This document shows, piece after piece, positions 5,897 to 11,735 of a DNA stretch of 11,735 nt. The stretch is from Flavobacteriales bacterium CG18_big_fil_WC_8_21_14_2_50_32_9 (GTDB lineage Bacteria; Bacteroidota; Bacteroidia; Flavobacteriales_E; Vicingaceae): the NCBI GenBank assembly GCA_002770955.1, contig PCUH01000189.1:795-12529 (forward strand). The letters run 5' to 3'. Every line of letters starts with the position of its first letter. The first letter of the stretch is position 1. Position numbers and translations under genes: made by a program. The notes under the pieces were generated by a model, which was not told the DNA's origin, did no database searches, and saw nothing but the letters and a program-made list of their open reading frames with translations.

Positions 5897-6871
5897 ATGA
5901 TATTTAAAATTCAAAAAAAAACTATTTACATTGTATTAGCATTATTAATAATTGGCTGTACAACTGATACAAATAAAGATAATGTTAGTTCCTCAATTGA
6001 AAAAGTAGAAGATAAAAACATTGAAATTAATGGGGTAAATCATTATTTCAAAATTATTGGAACAGGTGAACCTATCCTTGTTTTGCACGGAGGCCCAGGT
6101 CTTTTTAGCGATTATTTAATTTCTTCTTTTGAAGGCTTGGCAGAGGAGTATCAATTTATTTTTTACGACCAACGAGGAAGTGGAAAAACAGATTTCCCTA
6201 AAGACACATCAAATATTGCTATTCCTAATTTTGTTGAAGATATTGAAGCTATACGTAAACATTTTAAAATAGATAAAATTACTTTAGCAGGACATTCTTG
6301 GGGTGGCTTGTTAGCCTTATTTTATGCAAAAAAATACCCTGATAATTTAAATAAACTGATTTTGATTGCACCAGGGCCTTCTAATTCTGAATATTATGAG
6401 AAAACATTAACCAATATGCAACAAAAAAGAAAAGAAGAAGATACAAAAGAATTAGTAAGGTTGATGATGTCGAAAGATTTTGAAAAAAGAGAACCAAAAA
6501 CCTTTAAAAATGCAATTATACTTGGAGATAAAGTAAATTTTTTCAATCAAGAAAATGCAAAAAAAATGTATGATTTAGTAGAGTTTAATGAAGAAAATTC
6601 AAGTAAAATGTTGCATACAAATAGTTTGTTAGAGCGAAATTTCTTTAACTATGACATAACAGAAGGGTTAGAGGTTGTAACTTGTCCAACTATAATCATT
6701 ATAGGAGATATGGATAATGTGCCTTTTGCTTCAAATCAGACTCTGCAAGAAAACCTAAAAAATGCACGAATAGAAGTTATAAAACAAACTGCACATTATC
6801 CATTTTTTGAAGACAACAAATCCTTCACTCATATTGTTAATGACTTTTTAAATCCTGAATACCAAGATTAA
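5897..6871 (+). CDS. Lipoprotein alpha/beta hydrolase, proline iminopeptidase-like (S33 family)
   Basis: A 324-residue protein. A lipoprotein signal with lipobox I-I-G-C places the acylated Cys at residue 21, so it should be anchored in a membrane outside the cytoplasm. The hydrolase domain starts near residue 42. It has HGGPG (64-68, oxyanion hole), DQRGSGKTD (91-99) and the nucleophile elbow GHSWGG with Ser134. The likely remaining catalytic residues are Asp273 (in GDMDNVP) and His300 (in AHYPFFED). HGGPG together with DQRG is typical of prolyl aminopeptidases and related S33 peptidases, so removal of N-terminal residues from peptides is plausible. Many relatives act on other esters or amides, and the substrate cannot be read from sequence. 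The S4-protein ATG follows the stop after 3 bases, implying co-transcription, although no functional link is obvious. Confidence 0.85.
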   Translation: MIFKIQKKTIYIVLALLIIGCTTDTNKDNVSSSIEKVEDKNIEINGVNHYFKIIGTGEPILVLHGGPGLFSDYLISSFEGLAEEYQFIFYDQRGSGKTDFPKDTSNIAIPNFVEDIEAIRKHFKIDKITLAGHSWGGLLALFYAKKYPDNLNKLILIAPGPSNSEYYEKTLTNMQQKRKEEDTKELVRLMMSKDFEKREPKTFKNAIILGDKVNFFNQENAKKMYDLVEFNEENSSKMLHTNSLLERNFFNYDITEGLEVVTCPTIIIIGDMDNVPFASNQTLQENLKNARIEVIKQTAHYPFFEDNKSFTHIVNDFLNPEYQD

Positions 6872-6874
6872 TAG

Positions 6875-7087
6875 ATGTCAACAATTGATTTTGAATTAAA
6901 AGGAGAATTTATAGAACTTATAAAATTATTAAAGTTTTTGGGATTATGCGATACAGGAGGAGATGCCAAAAATGCTGTAGAAAATAAGTTGGTAAAATAT
7001 AATGGTGTCATTGAAACTCAAAAAAGAAAAAAGATACGAAAAGGGGATAAGGTGCAGTATAACAATACGCTAATAACTATAATTTAA
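6875..7087 (+). CDS. YbcJ-like S4-domain RNA-binding protein
   Basis: A 70-residue protein that is essentially one S4 domain of the YbcJ type. The visible pattern is FELKGEFIELIKLLKFLGLCDTGGDAKNAV, then the loop and strand VKYNGVIETQKRKKIRKGDKV. This aligns by eye with E. coli YbcJ in the order L-L-K, G, S/T-G-A-K, V-x-x-G-x-x-E-T-x-K-R-x-K-I. S4 domains bind structured RNA, usually rRNA or tRNA; the target of this small family is not known to me. The start follows the hydrolase stop after 3 bases and the stop lies 2 bases before the phosphoribosyltransferase ATG. The three genes therefore form a tight, probably translationally coupled cluster. Confidence 0.85.
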   Translation: MSTIDFELKGEFIELIKLLKFLGLCDTGGDAKNAVENKLVKYNGVIETQKRKKIRKGDKVQYNNTLITII

Positions 7088-7089
7088 GT

Positions 7090-7593
7090 ATGTCCACGAA
7101 AACACAAATTTTAAATCACGAAGAAATCACTAAAAAGATTAATCGAATTGCTTTTCAAATTTATGAAGATAACTATGACGAAAAAGAGATTGTAATAGTG
7201 GGAATAGCTAAAAAAGGACATTTATTAGCAAAAAAAATAGCAGTTAAACTTTCTGAAATAACTACAATAAAAATAACAGACGCATCACTCCTTATTAATA
7301 AGGACGAACCATTATCTGAAGATATAACACTTTCTATAGACCCAAAAGAAATAAAAAACAAAGTAGTTATTTTGGTAGATGATGTGTTGAATTCTGGTAA
7401 AACACTCATTTACGGAGTGAAATACTTACTGAATTTTGACATGAAAAGAATGTCAACTGTTGTTTTAGTAGATAGAAATCACAAGCGTTACCCTATAGGA
7501 ACTCATTATGTAGGTTTATCATTATCAACAACCCTAAAAGACCATATTTCTGTTGAATTTACTAATGGTAAAATGGCTGCCTTTGTGAGTTGA
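7090..7593 (+). CDS. PyrR-like phosphoribosyltransferase
   Basis: A 167-residue type I phosphoribosyltransferase, cytoplasmic. The PRPP-binding motif is complete: VVILVDDVLNSGKT (92-105) with the acidic pair Asp97-Asp98. The pyrophosphate loop is GIAKKG (38-43). A following block, LVDRNHKRYPIGTHYVG (about 126-142), resembles the D-R-x-H-R-x-x-P-I-x-x-x-x-V-G region of PyrR, which regulates pyrimidine operons by binding mRNA and has some uracil phosphoribosyltransferase activity. The sequence is slightly shorter than classical PyrR, and the loop has Lys where PyrR usually has Arg, so I do not assign the symbol. Whether it is a uracil phosphoribosyltransferase, a regulator or another base-specific enzyme is open. 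It starts 2 bases after the S4 gene. No clear terminator follows before the rpsO promoter. Confidence 0.8.
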   Translation: MSTKTQILNHEEITKKINRIAFQIYEDNYDEKEIVIVGIAKKGHLLAKKIAVKLSEITTIKITDASLLINKDEPLSEDITLSIDPKEIKNKVVILVDDVLNSGKTLIYGVKYLLNFDMKRMSTVVLVDRNHKRYPIGTHYVGLSLSTTLKDHISVEFTNGKMAAFVS

Positions 7594-7648
7594 AATAATA
7601 GTTCACAAAGAAATCAATCAAAAATAGTAGAATTATAGAATTTATGGT

Positions 7649-7656
7649 TAGTTTTG
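7649..7656 (+). promoter_or_regulatory. rpsO promoter -7 box
   Basis: TAGTTTTG at 7649-7656, followed by CAGCC, matches the Bacteroidota TAnnTTTG box in a form I recall from ribosomal-protein promoters of this phylum. The transcript would start about 40 bases before the rpsO ATG at 7703. No good TTG -33 is visible upstream. Confidence 0.55.
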
Positions 7657-7702
7657 CAGCCTTAATTAATTATACATAATAAACATTAAAAACAATTTTG
7701 GA

Positions 7703-7972
7703 ATGTATTTAGCAGCAGAAAAAAAAGAAGAAATCTTTAAAAAATTTAGTGGAGACGCTAAAAACACAGGTTCAACAGAAGGTCAAATAGCCTTGTTTTC
7801 ATATCGAATTAACCATTTAACAGAGCATTTAAAGGAAAATAGAAAAGACTTTAGAACTCAAAAAGCATTGTTAGATTTAGTAGGTAAAAGAAGAAAACTA
7901 TTAGATTATTATAAAGGAAAAGACATTATTAAATACAGAGAGTTGATTAAAGAATTGTCAATTAGAAGATAA
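7703..7972 (+). CDS. rpsO: 30S ribosomal protein S15
   Basis: An 89-residue primary 16S rRNA-binding protein of the small subunit platform, the usual length for S15. Recognisable blocks are the GDAKNTGSTEGQIALFSYRINHLTEHLK helix region, DFRTQKALLDLVGKRRKLLDYY with the rRNA-contacting residues, and the end YRELIKELSIRR. The initiator MYL is usual for Bacteroidota S15. It has its own promoter and a terminator just downstream. pnp follows on the same strand after 158 bases, the rpsO-pnp order found in many bacteria. In E. coli, S15 represses its own translation through an mRNA pseudoknot; I see no obvious equivalent in the short A/T-rich leader here. Confidence 0.96.
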   Translation: MYLAAEKKEEIFKKFSGDAKNTGSTEGQIALFSYRINHLTEHLKENRKDFRTQKALLDLVGKRRKLLDYYKGKDIIKYRELIKELSIRR

Positions 7973-8002
7973 TTTTGTTAATGTTTTTGTAAATATAAGT
8001 TT

Positions 8003-8046
8003 AAAAAAAAGGGGAGGGCATTAAAAGGCAATCCCTTTTTTTATTT
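8003..8046 (+). terminator. Intrinsic terminator or attenuator after rpsO
   Basis: A 10-bp stem pairs A7-GGG (8004-8013) with CCC-T7 (8033-8042); a G-C/C-G pair may add to it inside the loop (8018-8019 with 8028-8029). The T-run follows directly. It can act on both strands. No TAnnTTTG promoter is seen between it and pnp, so pnp may depend on read-through. Confidence 0.65.
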
Positions 8047-8069
8047 AAGTCTAGATAATTAAGCAAAAG

Positions 8070-8114
8070 AGGAACAGGGTGTTCCTAATATAAACCAGTC
8101 CGAATGAATCGGGC
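8070..8114 (+). promoter_or_regulatory. Two hairpins in the pnp leader
   Basis: Hairpin 1: AGGAACA (8070-8076), loop GGG, TGTTCCT (8080-8086), a perfect 7-bp stem. Hairpin 2: GTCCGA (8098-8103), loop ATGAA, TCGGGC (8109-8114), a 6-bp stem with one G-U wobble, ending 16 bases before the pnp ATG. Structured pnp leaders mediate autoregulation in E. coli; that role here is inference. Hairpin 2 could also belong to a dispersed CCGA...TCGG repeat. Confidence 0.45.
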
Positions 8115-8130
8115 AACAAATAAATAAATT

Positions 8131-10266
8131 ATGTCAAAAATTGGAATTAAAAAATCCTACACGTTAGGCGATGGAAGGACCATCGAAATTGAAACAGGAA
8201 AATTAGCTAAACAAGCTCATGGTTCGGTAGTATTAAAAATGGGAGATACGATGCTATTAGCAGTTGTCGTTTCCGACAAAGAAGCAGCTGAAGGCACTGA
8301 CTTTTTGCCTTTAACAGTAGAATACAAAGAAAAATATGCAGCAGCAGGAAGATTTCCAGGCGGATTTTTGAAAAGAGAAGCTCGTCCTTCAGATAGCGAA
8401 GTACTTGTTTGTAGATTAATTGACAGAGCAATGCGACCTCTATTTCCAGACAATTTTCATGCAAACACATCTGTAGTAGTTAACTTAATATCTCATGGAG
8501 ATGATACCTTACCAGATGCCTTAGCTTGTTTTGCTGCATCTGCTGCAATAGCAGTTTCCGATATACCATTTAATGGACCAACATCGGAAGTTAGAATAGG
8601 TAGAATAAATGGAGAATTTGTTATCAATCCAACTCGGACAGCATTAGAAAGTTCTGATATTGATATGATTATTGCTGGAACACTTGAGAATATTAATATG
8701 GTGGAAGGTGAAATGCTCGAAATTTCAGAGGCAGAAATGTTAGAAGCCATTAAAATTGCTCATGCTGAAATTAAAAAACAATGTCAGTTACAATTAGATT
8801 TAGCTGCTGAAGTAGAAAAATCGAAAGTAAAAAGAGATTATTCGCACGAGCCTGAACCAAATGTTGAACTTGAAGCAAAAATAAAAGCAGCAATTTATGA
8901 TAAATGCTATGCTGTTGCTAAAGAAGGGAATGCTGATAAAGTGTTGAGAGCTCAAAAGTTTAAAGCAATTGCAGCAGAAGGAATGGCTAACTTAAATGAA
9001 GAAGAATTAACTCAAACTTTTTTACTTAAAAAATACTTTCATGACATCGAAAAAGAAGCTGTTAGAGATTGCGTTTTACAAGAAAGAACACGATTGGATG
9101 GTAGAAAATTAAACGAAATTCGCCCAATTTGGAGCGAAGTAGATTATTTGCCAGGAGCTCATGGTTCTGCCATTTTCACTAGAGGAGAAACTCAATCGTT
9201 AACAACAGTTACATTGGGTAATAGAATGGACGAACAAATGATTGATGCAGCTACTTTTAAAGACACATCAAAATTTATTTTACATTATAATTTTCCTGCT
9301 TATTGCACAGGAGAAGCTTATCCAAACAGAGGAACCAGCCGAAGAGAAATTGGACATGGTAATTTAGCTATGAGAGCATTGAAACCAATGATACCAACAG
9401 GAGCTGAAAATCCTTATACAGTGAGAATTGTGTCTGAAATATTAGAATCAAACGGTTCTTCATCTATGGCAACTGTTTGTGCAGGAACTTTAGCATTGAT
9501 GGATGCGGGAGTTCAAATTAAACGACCAGTTTCAGGTATTGCCATGGGATTAATTTCAAAAGGCGAAAAATACGCTGTATTATCTGATATTTTAGGCGAT
9601 GAAGACCACTTAGGAGATATGGATTTTAAAGTTACAGGAACTTCTAAAGGAATAACCGCTTGTCAGATGGATATTAAAGTAGATGGATTATCTTACCAAG
9701 TGTTAGAAGAAGCGTTGGCACAAGCAAAAGAAGGTAGAGCACATATTTTAGGTGAAATTGCTAAAACATTGGCAGAACCTAATAAAGATTACAAACCGCA
9801 TACACCAAGAATCACTCAAATTACTATTCCTAAAGAAATGATAGGAGCAGTAATAGGACCTGGAGGAAAAATTATTCAAGAAATTCAAGCTTCAACAGGT
9901 GCAACAATTACTATTGAGGAAAAAGACAATCAAGGTGTTGTTTCCATTATGACTAATGATGGTGAAGCAATGAATGCAGCTCTTTCAAGAATTAAAGCAA
10001 TAACAGCTGTTCCTGAAGTTGGAGAAATTTACAAAGGAAAAGTTAAATCAATTACCAATTTTGGTGCTTTTGTAGAAATTATTCCTGGTAAAGATGGTTT
10101 ACTTCATATTTCTGAAATTAATTGGGATAGAGTAGAAAAAGTAGAAGACGTGTTGAAAGAAGGTGAAATGATTGATGTGAAATTAATTGAAGTTGACGCT
10201 AAGACTGGAAAATTAAAGTTGTCTAGAAAGGTTTTGTTAGAGAAACCTAAAAAAGAAAACGCTTAA
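8131..10266 (+). CDS. pnp: Polyribonucleotide nucleotidyltransferase (PNPase)
   Basis: A 711-residue 3'-to-5' phosphorolytic exoribonuclease that releases nucleoside diphosphates from RNA. It acts as a trimer in mRNA decay and quality control. Domains in order: first RNase PH core (about 10-140, with GRFPGGFLKREARPSD); the all-helical linker domain; second RNase PH core (about 320-545, with NFPAYCTGEA and SRREIGHG); a KH domain (about 560-620, IGAVIGPGGK); and an S1 domain (about 631-700, GKVKSITNFGAFVEI...GLLHISEI). The catalytic aspartates in SDILGDEDHLGDMDF fall at residues 486 and 492, the same numbers as in E. coli. Length and motifs are complete. There is no clear promoter of its own after the rpsO terminator, and the leader contains two hairpins, so expression may be controlled by read-through or leader structure. 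A strong terminator follows. Confidence 0.97.
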   Translation: MSKIGIKKSYTLGDGRTIEIETGKLAKQAHGSVVLKMGDTMLLAVVVSDKEAAEGTDFLPLTVEYKEKYAAAGRFPGGFLKREARPSDSEVLVCRLIDRAMRPLFPDNFHANTSVVVNLISHGDDTLPDALACFAASAAIAVSDIPFNGPTSEVRIGRINGEFVINPTRTALESSDIDMIIAGTLENINMVEGEMLEISEAEMLEAIKIAHAEIKKQCQLQLDLAAEVEKSKVKRDYSHEPEPNVELEAKIKAAIYDKCYAVAKEGNADKVLRAQKFKAIAAEGMANLNEEELTQTFLLKKYFHDIEKEAVRDCVLQERTRLDGRKLNEIRPIWSEVDYLPGAHGSAIFTRGETQSLTTVTLGNRMDEQMIDAATFKDTSKFILHYNFPAYCTGEAYPNRGTSRREIGHGNLAMRALKPMIPTGAENPYTVRIVSEILESNGSSSMATVCAGTLALMDAGVQIKRPVSGIAMGLISKGEKYAVLSDILGDEDHLGDMDFKVTGTSKGITACQMDIKVDGLSYQVLEEALAQAKEGRAHILGEIAKTLAEPNKDYKPHTPRITQITIPKEMIGAVIGPGGKIIQEIQASTGATITIEEKDNQGVVSIMTNDGEAMNAALSRIKAITAVPEVGEIYKGKVKSITNFGAFVEIIPGKDGLLHISEINWDRVEKVEDVLKEGEMIDVKLIEVDAKTGKLKLSRKVLLEKPKKENA

Positions 10267-10289
10267 TTAAGGAGTTTTTTCAACCTATA

Positions 10290-10334
10290 AAAACCCATTT
10301 CAATTTTATTTTGAAATGGGTTTTCTTTTTTTTT
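10290..10334 (+). terminator. Strong intrinsic terminator after pnp
   Basis: A perfect 14-bp stem pairs AAAACCCATTTCAA (10290-10303) with TTGAAATGGGTTTT (10311-10324) across a 7-nt loop, followed by C and nine T residues (10326-10334). Confidence 0.9.
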
Positions 10335-10358
10335 CAAAACAAAAAGAAGCTGACCAAT

Positions 10359-10389
10359 TTGCACAACCTGTTATAAAAAAGTAACTTTG
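10359..10389 (+). promoter_or_regulatory. Promoter of the FKBP gene
   Basis: TTG at 10359-10361 and TAACTTTG at 10382-10389 are 20 bases apart, a good match to the Bacteroidota TTG/TAnnTTTG promoter. The ATG at 10413 gives a leader of under 20 bases. Confidence 0.65.
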
Positions 10390-10412
10390 TAATAAATTTA
10401 AAAAATATAGTT

Positions 10413-10895
10413 ATGAGTGATGTAAAAAATAAAGTAATTGCTGTATCGTATAATTTACATAAAAATACGGCAGAAGGAGAATTAATAGAATCTACTGAAG
10501 GAAAAGAGCCATTGCGTTTTTTATCTGGTTTAGGACAAATGATTCCCGATTTTGAGAATAATGTGGTAAACTTAAATCAAGGAGATACTTTTTCTTTTGG
10601 TATAAAAGCAGAAAATGCTTACGGTTCAAGAACAGAAGAAGCTATTATTGAATTACCTCAAGATATTTTTAAAAAAGAGGGGAAATTAGTTGAAGAAGTA
10701 CAAGTAAACAATGTATTACCCTTGCAAGATCAAAATGGAAATGTTGTTCCTGCAAAAGTAGTCTCTATAAATACTGAAACAATTACTGTTGATGTGAATC
10801 ATCCATTAGCAGATCAAGATTTACACTTTACAGGAACTGTTGTGGAAGTAAGAGAAGCCACTAAAGAAGAAGTAGATCACGGTCATGTTCATTAA
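10413..10895 (+). CDS. SlyD-like FKBP-type peptidyl-prolyl cis-trans isomerase
   Basis: A 160-residue cytoplasmic folding enzyme and chaperone with no signal peptide. The FKBP fold is split as in SlyD: an N-terminal half (about 1-70, with LSGLGQMIPDFENNV and the NAYG block at 68-71), an inserted IF (insert-in-flap) chaperone domain at about 72-125 containing LPQDIFKK and NGNVVPAKV, and the return strand DVNHPLADQDLHFTGTVVEVREAT (127-150). The C-terminus, EEVDHGHVH, retains the start of the metal-binding His region of SlyD but lacks the long His/Cys-rich nickel tail of the E. coli protein. A nickel-delivery role is therefore less likely than general folding. It has its own promoter and terminator and is convergent with the BI-1 gene. 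Confidence 0.9.
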   Translation: MSDVKNKVIAVSYNLHKNTAEGELIESTEGKEPLRFLSGLGQMIPDFENNVVNLNQGDTFSFGIKAENAYGSRTEEAIIELPQDIFKKEGKLVEEVQVNNVLPLQDQNGNVVPAKVVSINTETITVDVNHPLADQDLHFTGTVVEVREATKEEVDHGHVH

Positions 10896-10912
10896 CTAAT
10901 AAACATGTGAAT

Positions 10913-10947
10913 AAAAAAAGCCGACTGAAATAGTCGGCTTTTTTTTT
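10913..10947. terminator. Bidirectional terminator between convergent genes
   Basis: A perfect 14-bp stem pairs AAAAAAAGCCGACT (10913-10926) with AGTCGGCTTTTTTT (10932-10945), with loop GAAAT. A-run and T-run flanks make it work for the FKBP gene on the + strand and for the BI-1 gene on the - strand. Confidence 0.9.
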
Positions 10948-10957
10948 ATAAATCATT

Positions 10958-11695
10958 TTATTTTCTATCTCCTAAAAAACGAAGTAAGAACAAAAATAAA
11001 TTGATGAAATCTAAGTATAGGGTTAATGCACCCATAACGGCTAATTTATTGGTTTCTTCTGTTCCGAATTCTACACCAGAACCAATTCTTTTTAGTTTTT
11101 GAACATCATAAGCAGTTAAACCAGTAAAAATTAAAACACCTAAAATACTGATGATGTAATCCATCGTTTCACTACCCATAAACATATTCACAACACTCGC
11201 TATTATAATTCCAATTAATCCCATCATTAATATAGAACCAAATTTGGTTAAATCGGTTTTTGTTGTATAACCGACAAATGCCATAATTCCAAATGTTCCT
11301 GCAGTAATGAAAAAAGTCATAAAAATAGAGCCTAAAGAATAAACTAAAAAGATGGTGCTTAAGCTAATTCCCATAATGGCGGAGTAAATAATAAACAAAA
11401 TAACCATTGCCATGGAGGATAATTTTTGAAATCCAAATGACATTAGTAATACAAAACCTAATGGAAGTAACATTACAATATAACCAAAGATATTAGGTCT
11501 ATTAATACCATCAACAACATTGTAAAGTATGCTTGACAATTCTGAATCTGTTCCAAACCAATAGGCAATAATACCTGTAATAGCCAAGGCAGATGCCATA
11601 TAGCTAAATACGTTAGATAAAAAGGTTTGAGTTATAGCACCAGATGAAGAAGATGTTCTTTCTATAGGGCTTTTAAATAATTTTTTTGTTTCCAT
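10958..11695 (-). CDS. Bax inhibitor-1 / YbhL family membrane protein
   Basis: A 245-residue integral inner-membrane protein of the BI-1 (TMBIM, UPF0005) family. After a Ser-rich cytoplasmic N-terminus there are about seven hydrophobic helices (near 27-46, 69-88, 95-113, 115-142, 152-173, 179-196 and 219-241). The family signature is clear in the last two: FTGLTAYDVQKLK with Asp197 and LTLYLDFINLFLFLLRFLG with Asp229. By comparison with the Bacillus YetJ structure these should be the paired aspartates of a pH-sensitive calcium leak pathway. The cellular role in bacteria is not settled. The ATG at 11695 suits the membrane topology. It is transcribed towards the FKBP gene and shares its terminator. 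Confidence 0.92.
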   Translation of the reverse strand: METKKLFKSPIERTSSSSGAITQTFLSNVFSYMASALAITGIIAYWFGTDSELSSILYNVVDGINRPNIFGYIVMLLPLGFVLLMSFGFQKLSSMAMVILFIIYSAIMGISLSTIFLVYSLGSIFMTFFITAGTFGIMAFVGYTTKTDLTKFGSILMMGLIGIIIASVVNMFMGSETMDYIISILGVLIFTGLTAYDVQKLKRIGSGVEFGTEETNKLAVMGALTLYLDFINLFLFLLRFLGDRK

Positions 11696-11726
11696 TTTTT
11701 AAATTTTTTAAGTTTTTTTAAATTAT

Positions 11727-11734
11727 CAAATCTA
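11727..11734 (-). promoter_or_regulatory. Putative -7 box of the BI-1 gene
   Basis: TAGATTTG on the minus strand matches TAnnTTTG and lies about 31 bases before the start codon. The expected -33 region falls outside the window. The leader between them is almost entirely A and T. Confidence 0.5.
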
Positions 11735-11735
11735 T

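Noticed and set aside
5720..5914. Minus-strand open frame across the rpe 3' end
   Set aside because: Antisense to conserved epimerase motifs (IEIDGGV and AGS), and its start lies inside the next gene.
7173..7409. Minus-strand open frame opposite the phosphoribosyltransferase
   Set aside because: It is antisense to the PRPP-binding motif, low in complexity and rich in Ser and Ile; a shadow.
7657..7702. S15-binding autoregulatory structure in the rpsO leader
   Set aside because: The short leader is A/T-rich with no stem or pseudoknot that I can see.
8207..8750. Minus-strand open frames opposite the 5' part of pnp
   Set aside because: They overlap a fully conserved gene, overlap one another in part, and show no protein motif or promoter.

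Overview
The window is AT-rich (roughly one third G+C by eye) and looks like chromosomal DNA of a member of the Bacteroidota, probably of the Flavobacteriales or a nearby order. Three things support this. A secreted protein carries a type IX secretion C-terminal sorting domain. Several genes are preceded by the Bacteroidota -7 promoter box TAnnTTTG rather than a sigma70 -10 box. Start codons generally lack a Shine-Dalgarno sequence. Nearly every gene is a recognisable core gene. I see no prophage, insertion sequence with a transposase, CRISPR array, tRNA or rRNA.

Layout, left to right: the 3' half of a type IIA topoisomerase B subunit (parE, cut by the window edge); a membrane-anchored protein with three PASTA domains; a 630-residue type IX-secreted protein; the 23S rRNA pseudouridine synthase rluD; a 126-bp nested inverted-repeat element; rpe (ribulose-phosphate 3-epimerase); a tight three-gene cluster of a lipoprotein alpha/beta hydrolase, a YbcJ-like S4 RNA-binding protein and a PyrR-like phosphoribosyltransferase; rpsO (ribosomal protein S15); a leader with a terminator and two hairpins; pnp (polynucleotide phosphorylase); a strong terminator; an SlyD-like FKBP prolyl isomerase; and, on the opposite strand, a Bax-inhibitor-1 family membrane protein that converges on the isomerase over a shared bidirectional terminator.

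Functionally the genes cover chromosome decatenation (parE), the cell envelope (PASTA, type IX cargo, BI-1), translation and ribosome maturation (rluD, rpsO, the S4 protein), RNA turnover (pnp), pentose phosphate metabolism (rpe) and protein folding (FKBP). rpsO and pnp are neighbours, as in many bacteria. The terminator and hairpins between them suggest control of pnp by read-through or by its leader.

No intergenic stretch exceeds 300 bases. The longest are 1828-2033 (mosaic of short degenerate repeats plus a GC-rich hairpin), 5016-5210 (inverted-repeat element followed by the rpe promoter) and 7973-8130 (rpsO terminator and pnp leader). The most unusual signals are in these gaps: short repeats that run into the stop codon of one gene and the signal-peptide codons of the next, and the MITE-like element behind rluD. 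I found no convincing new multigene system.
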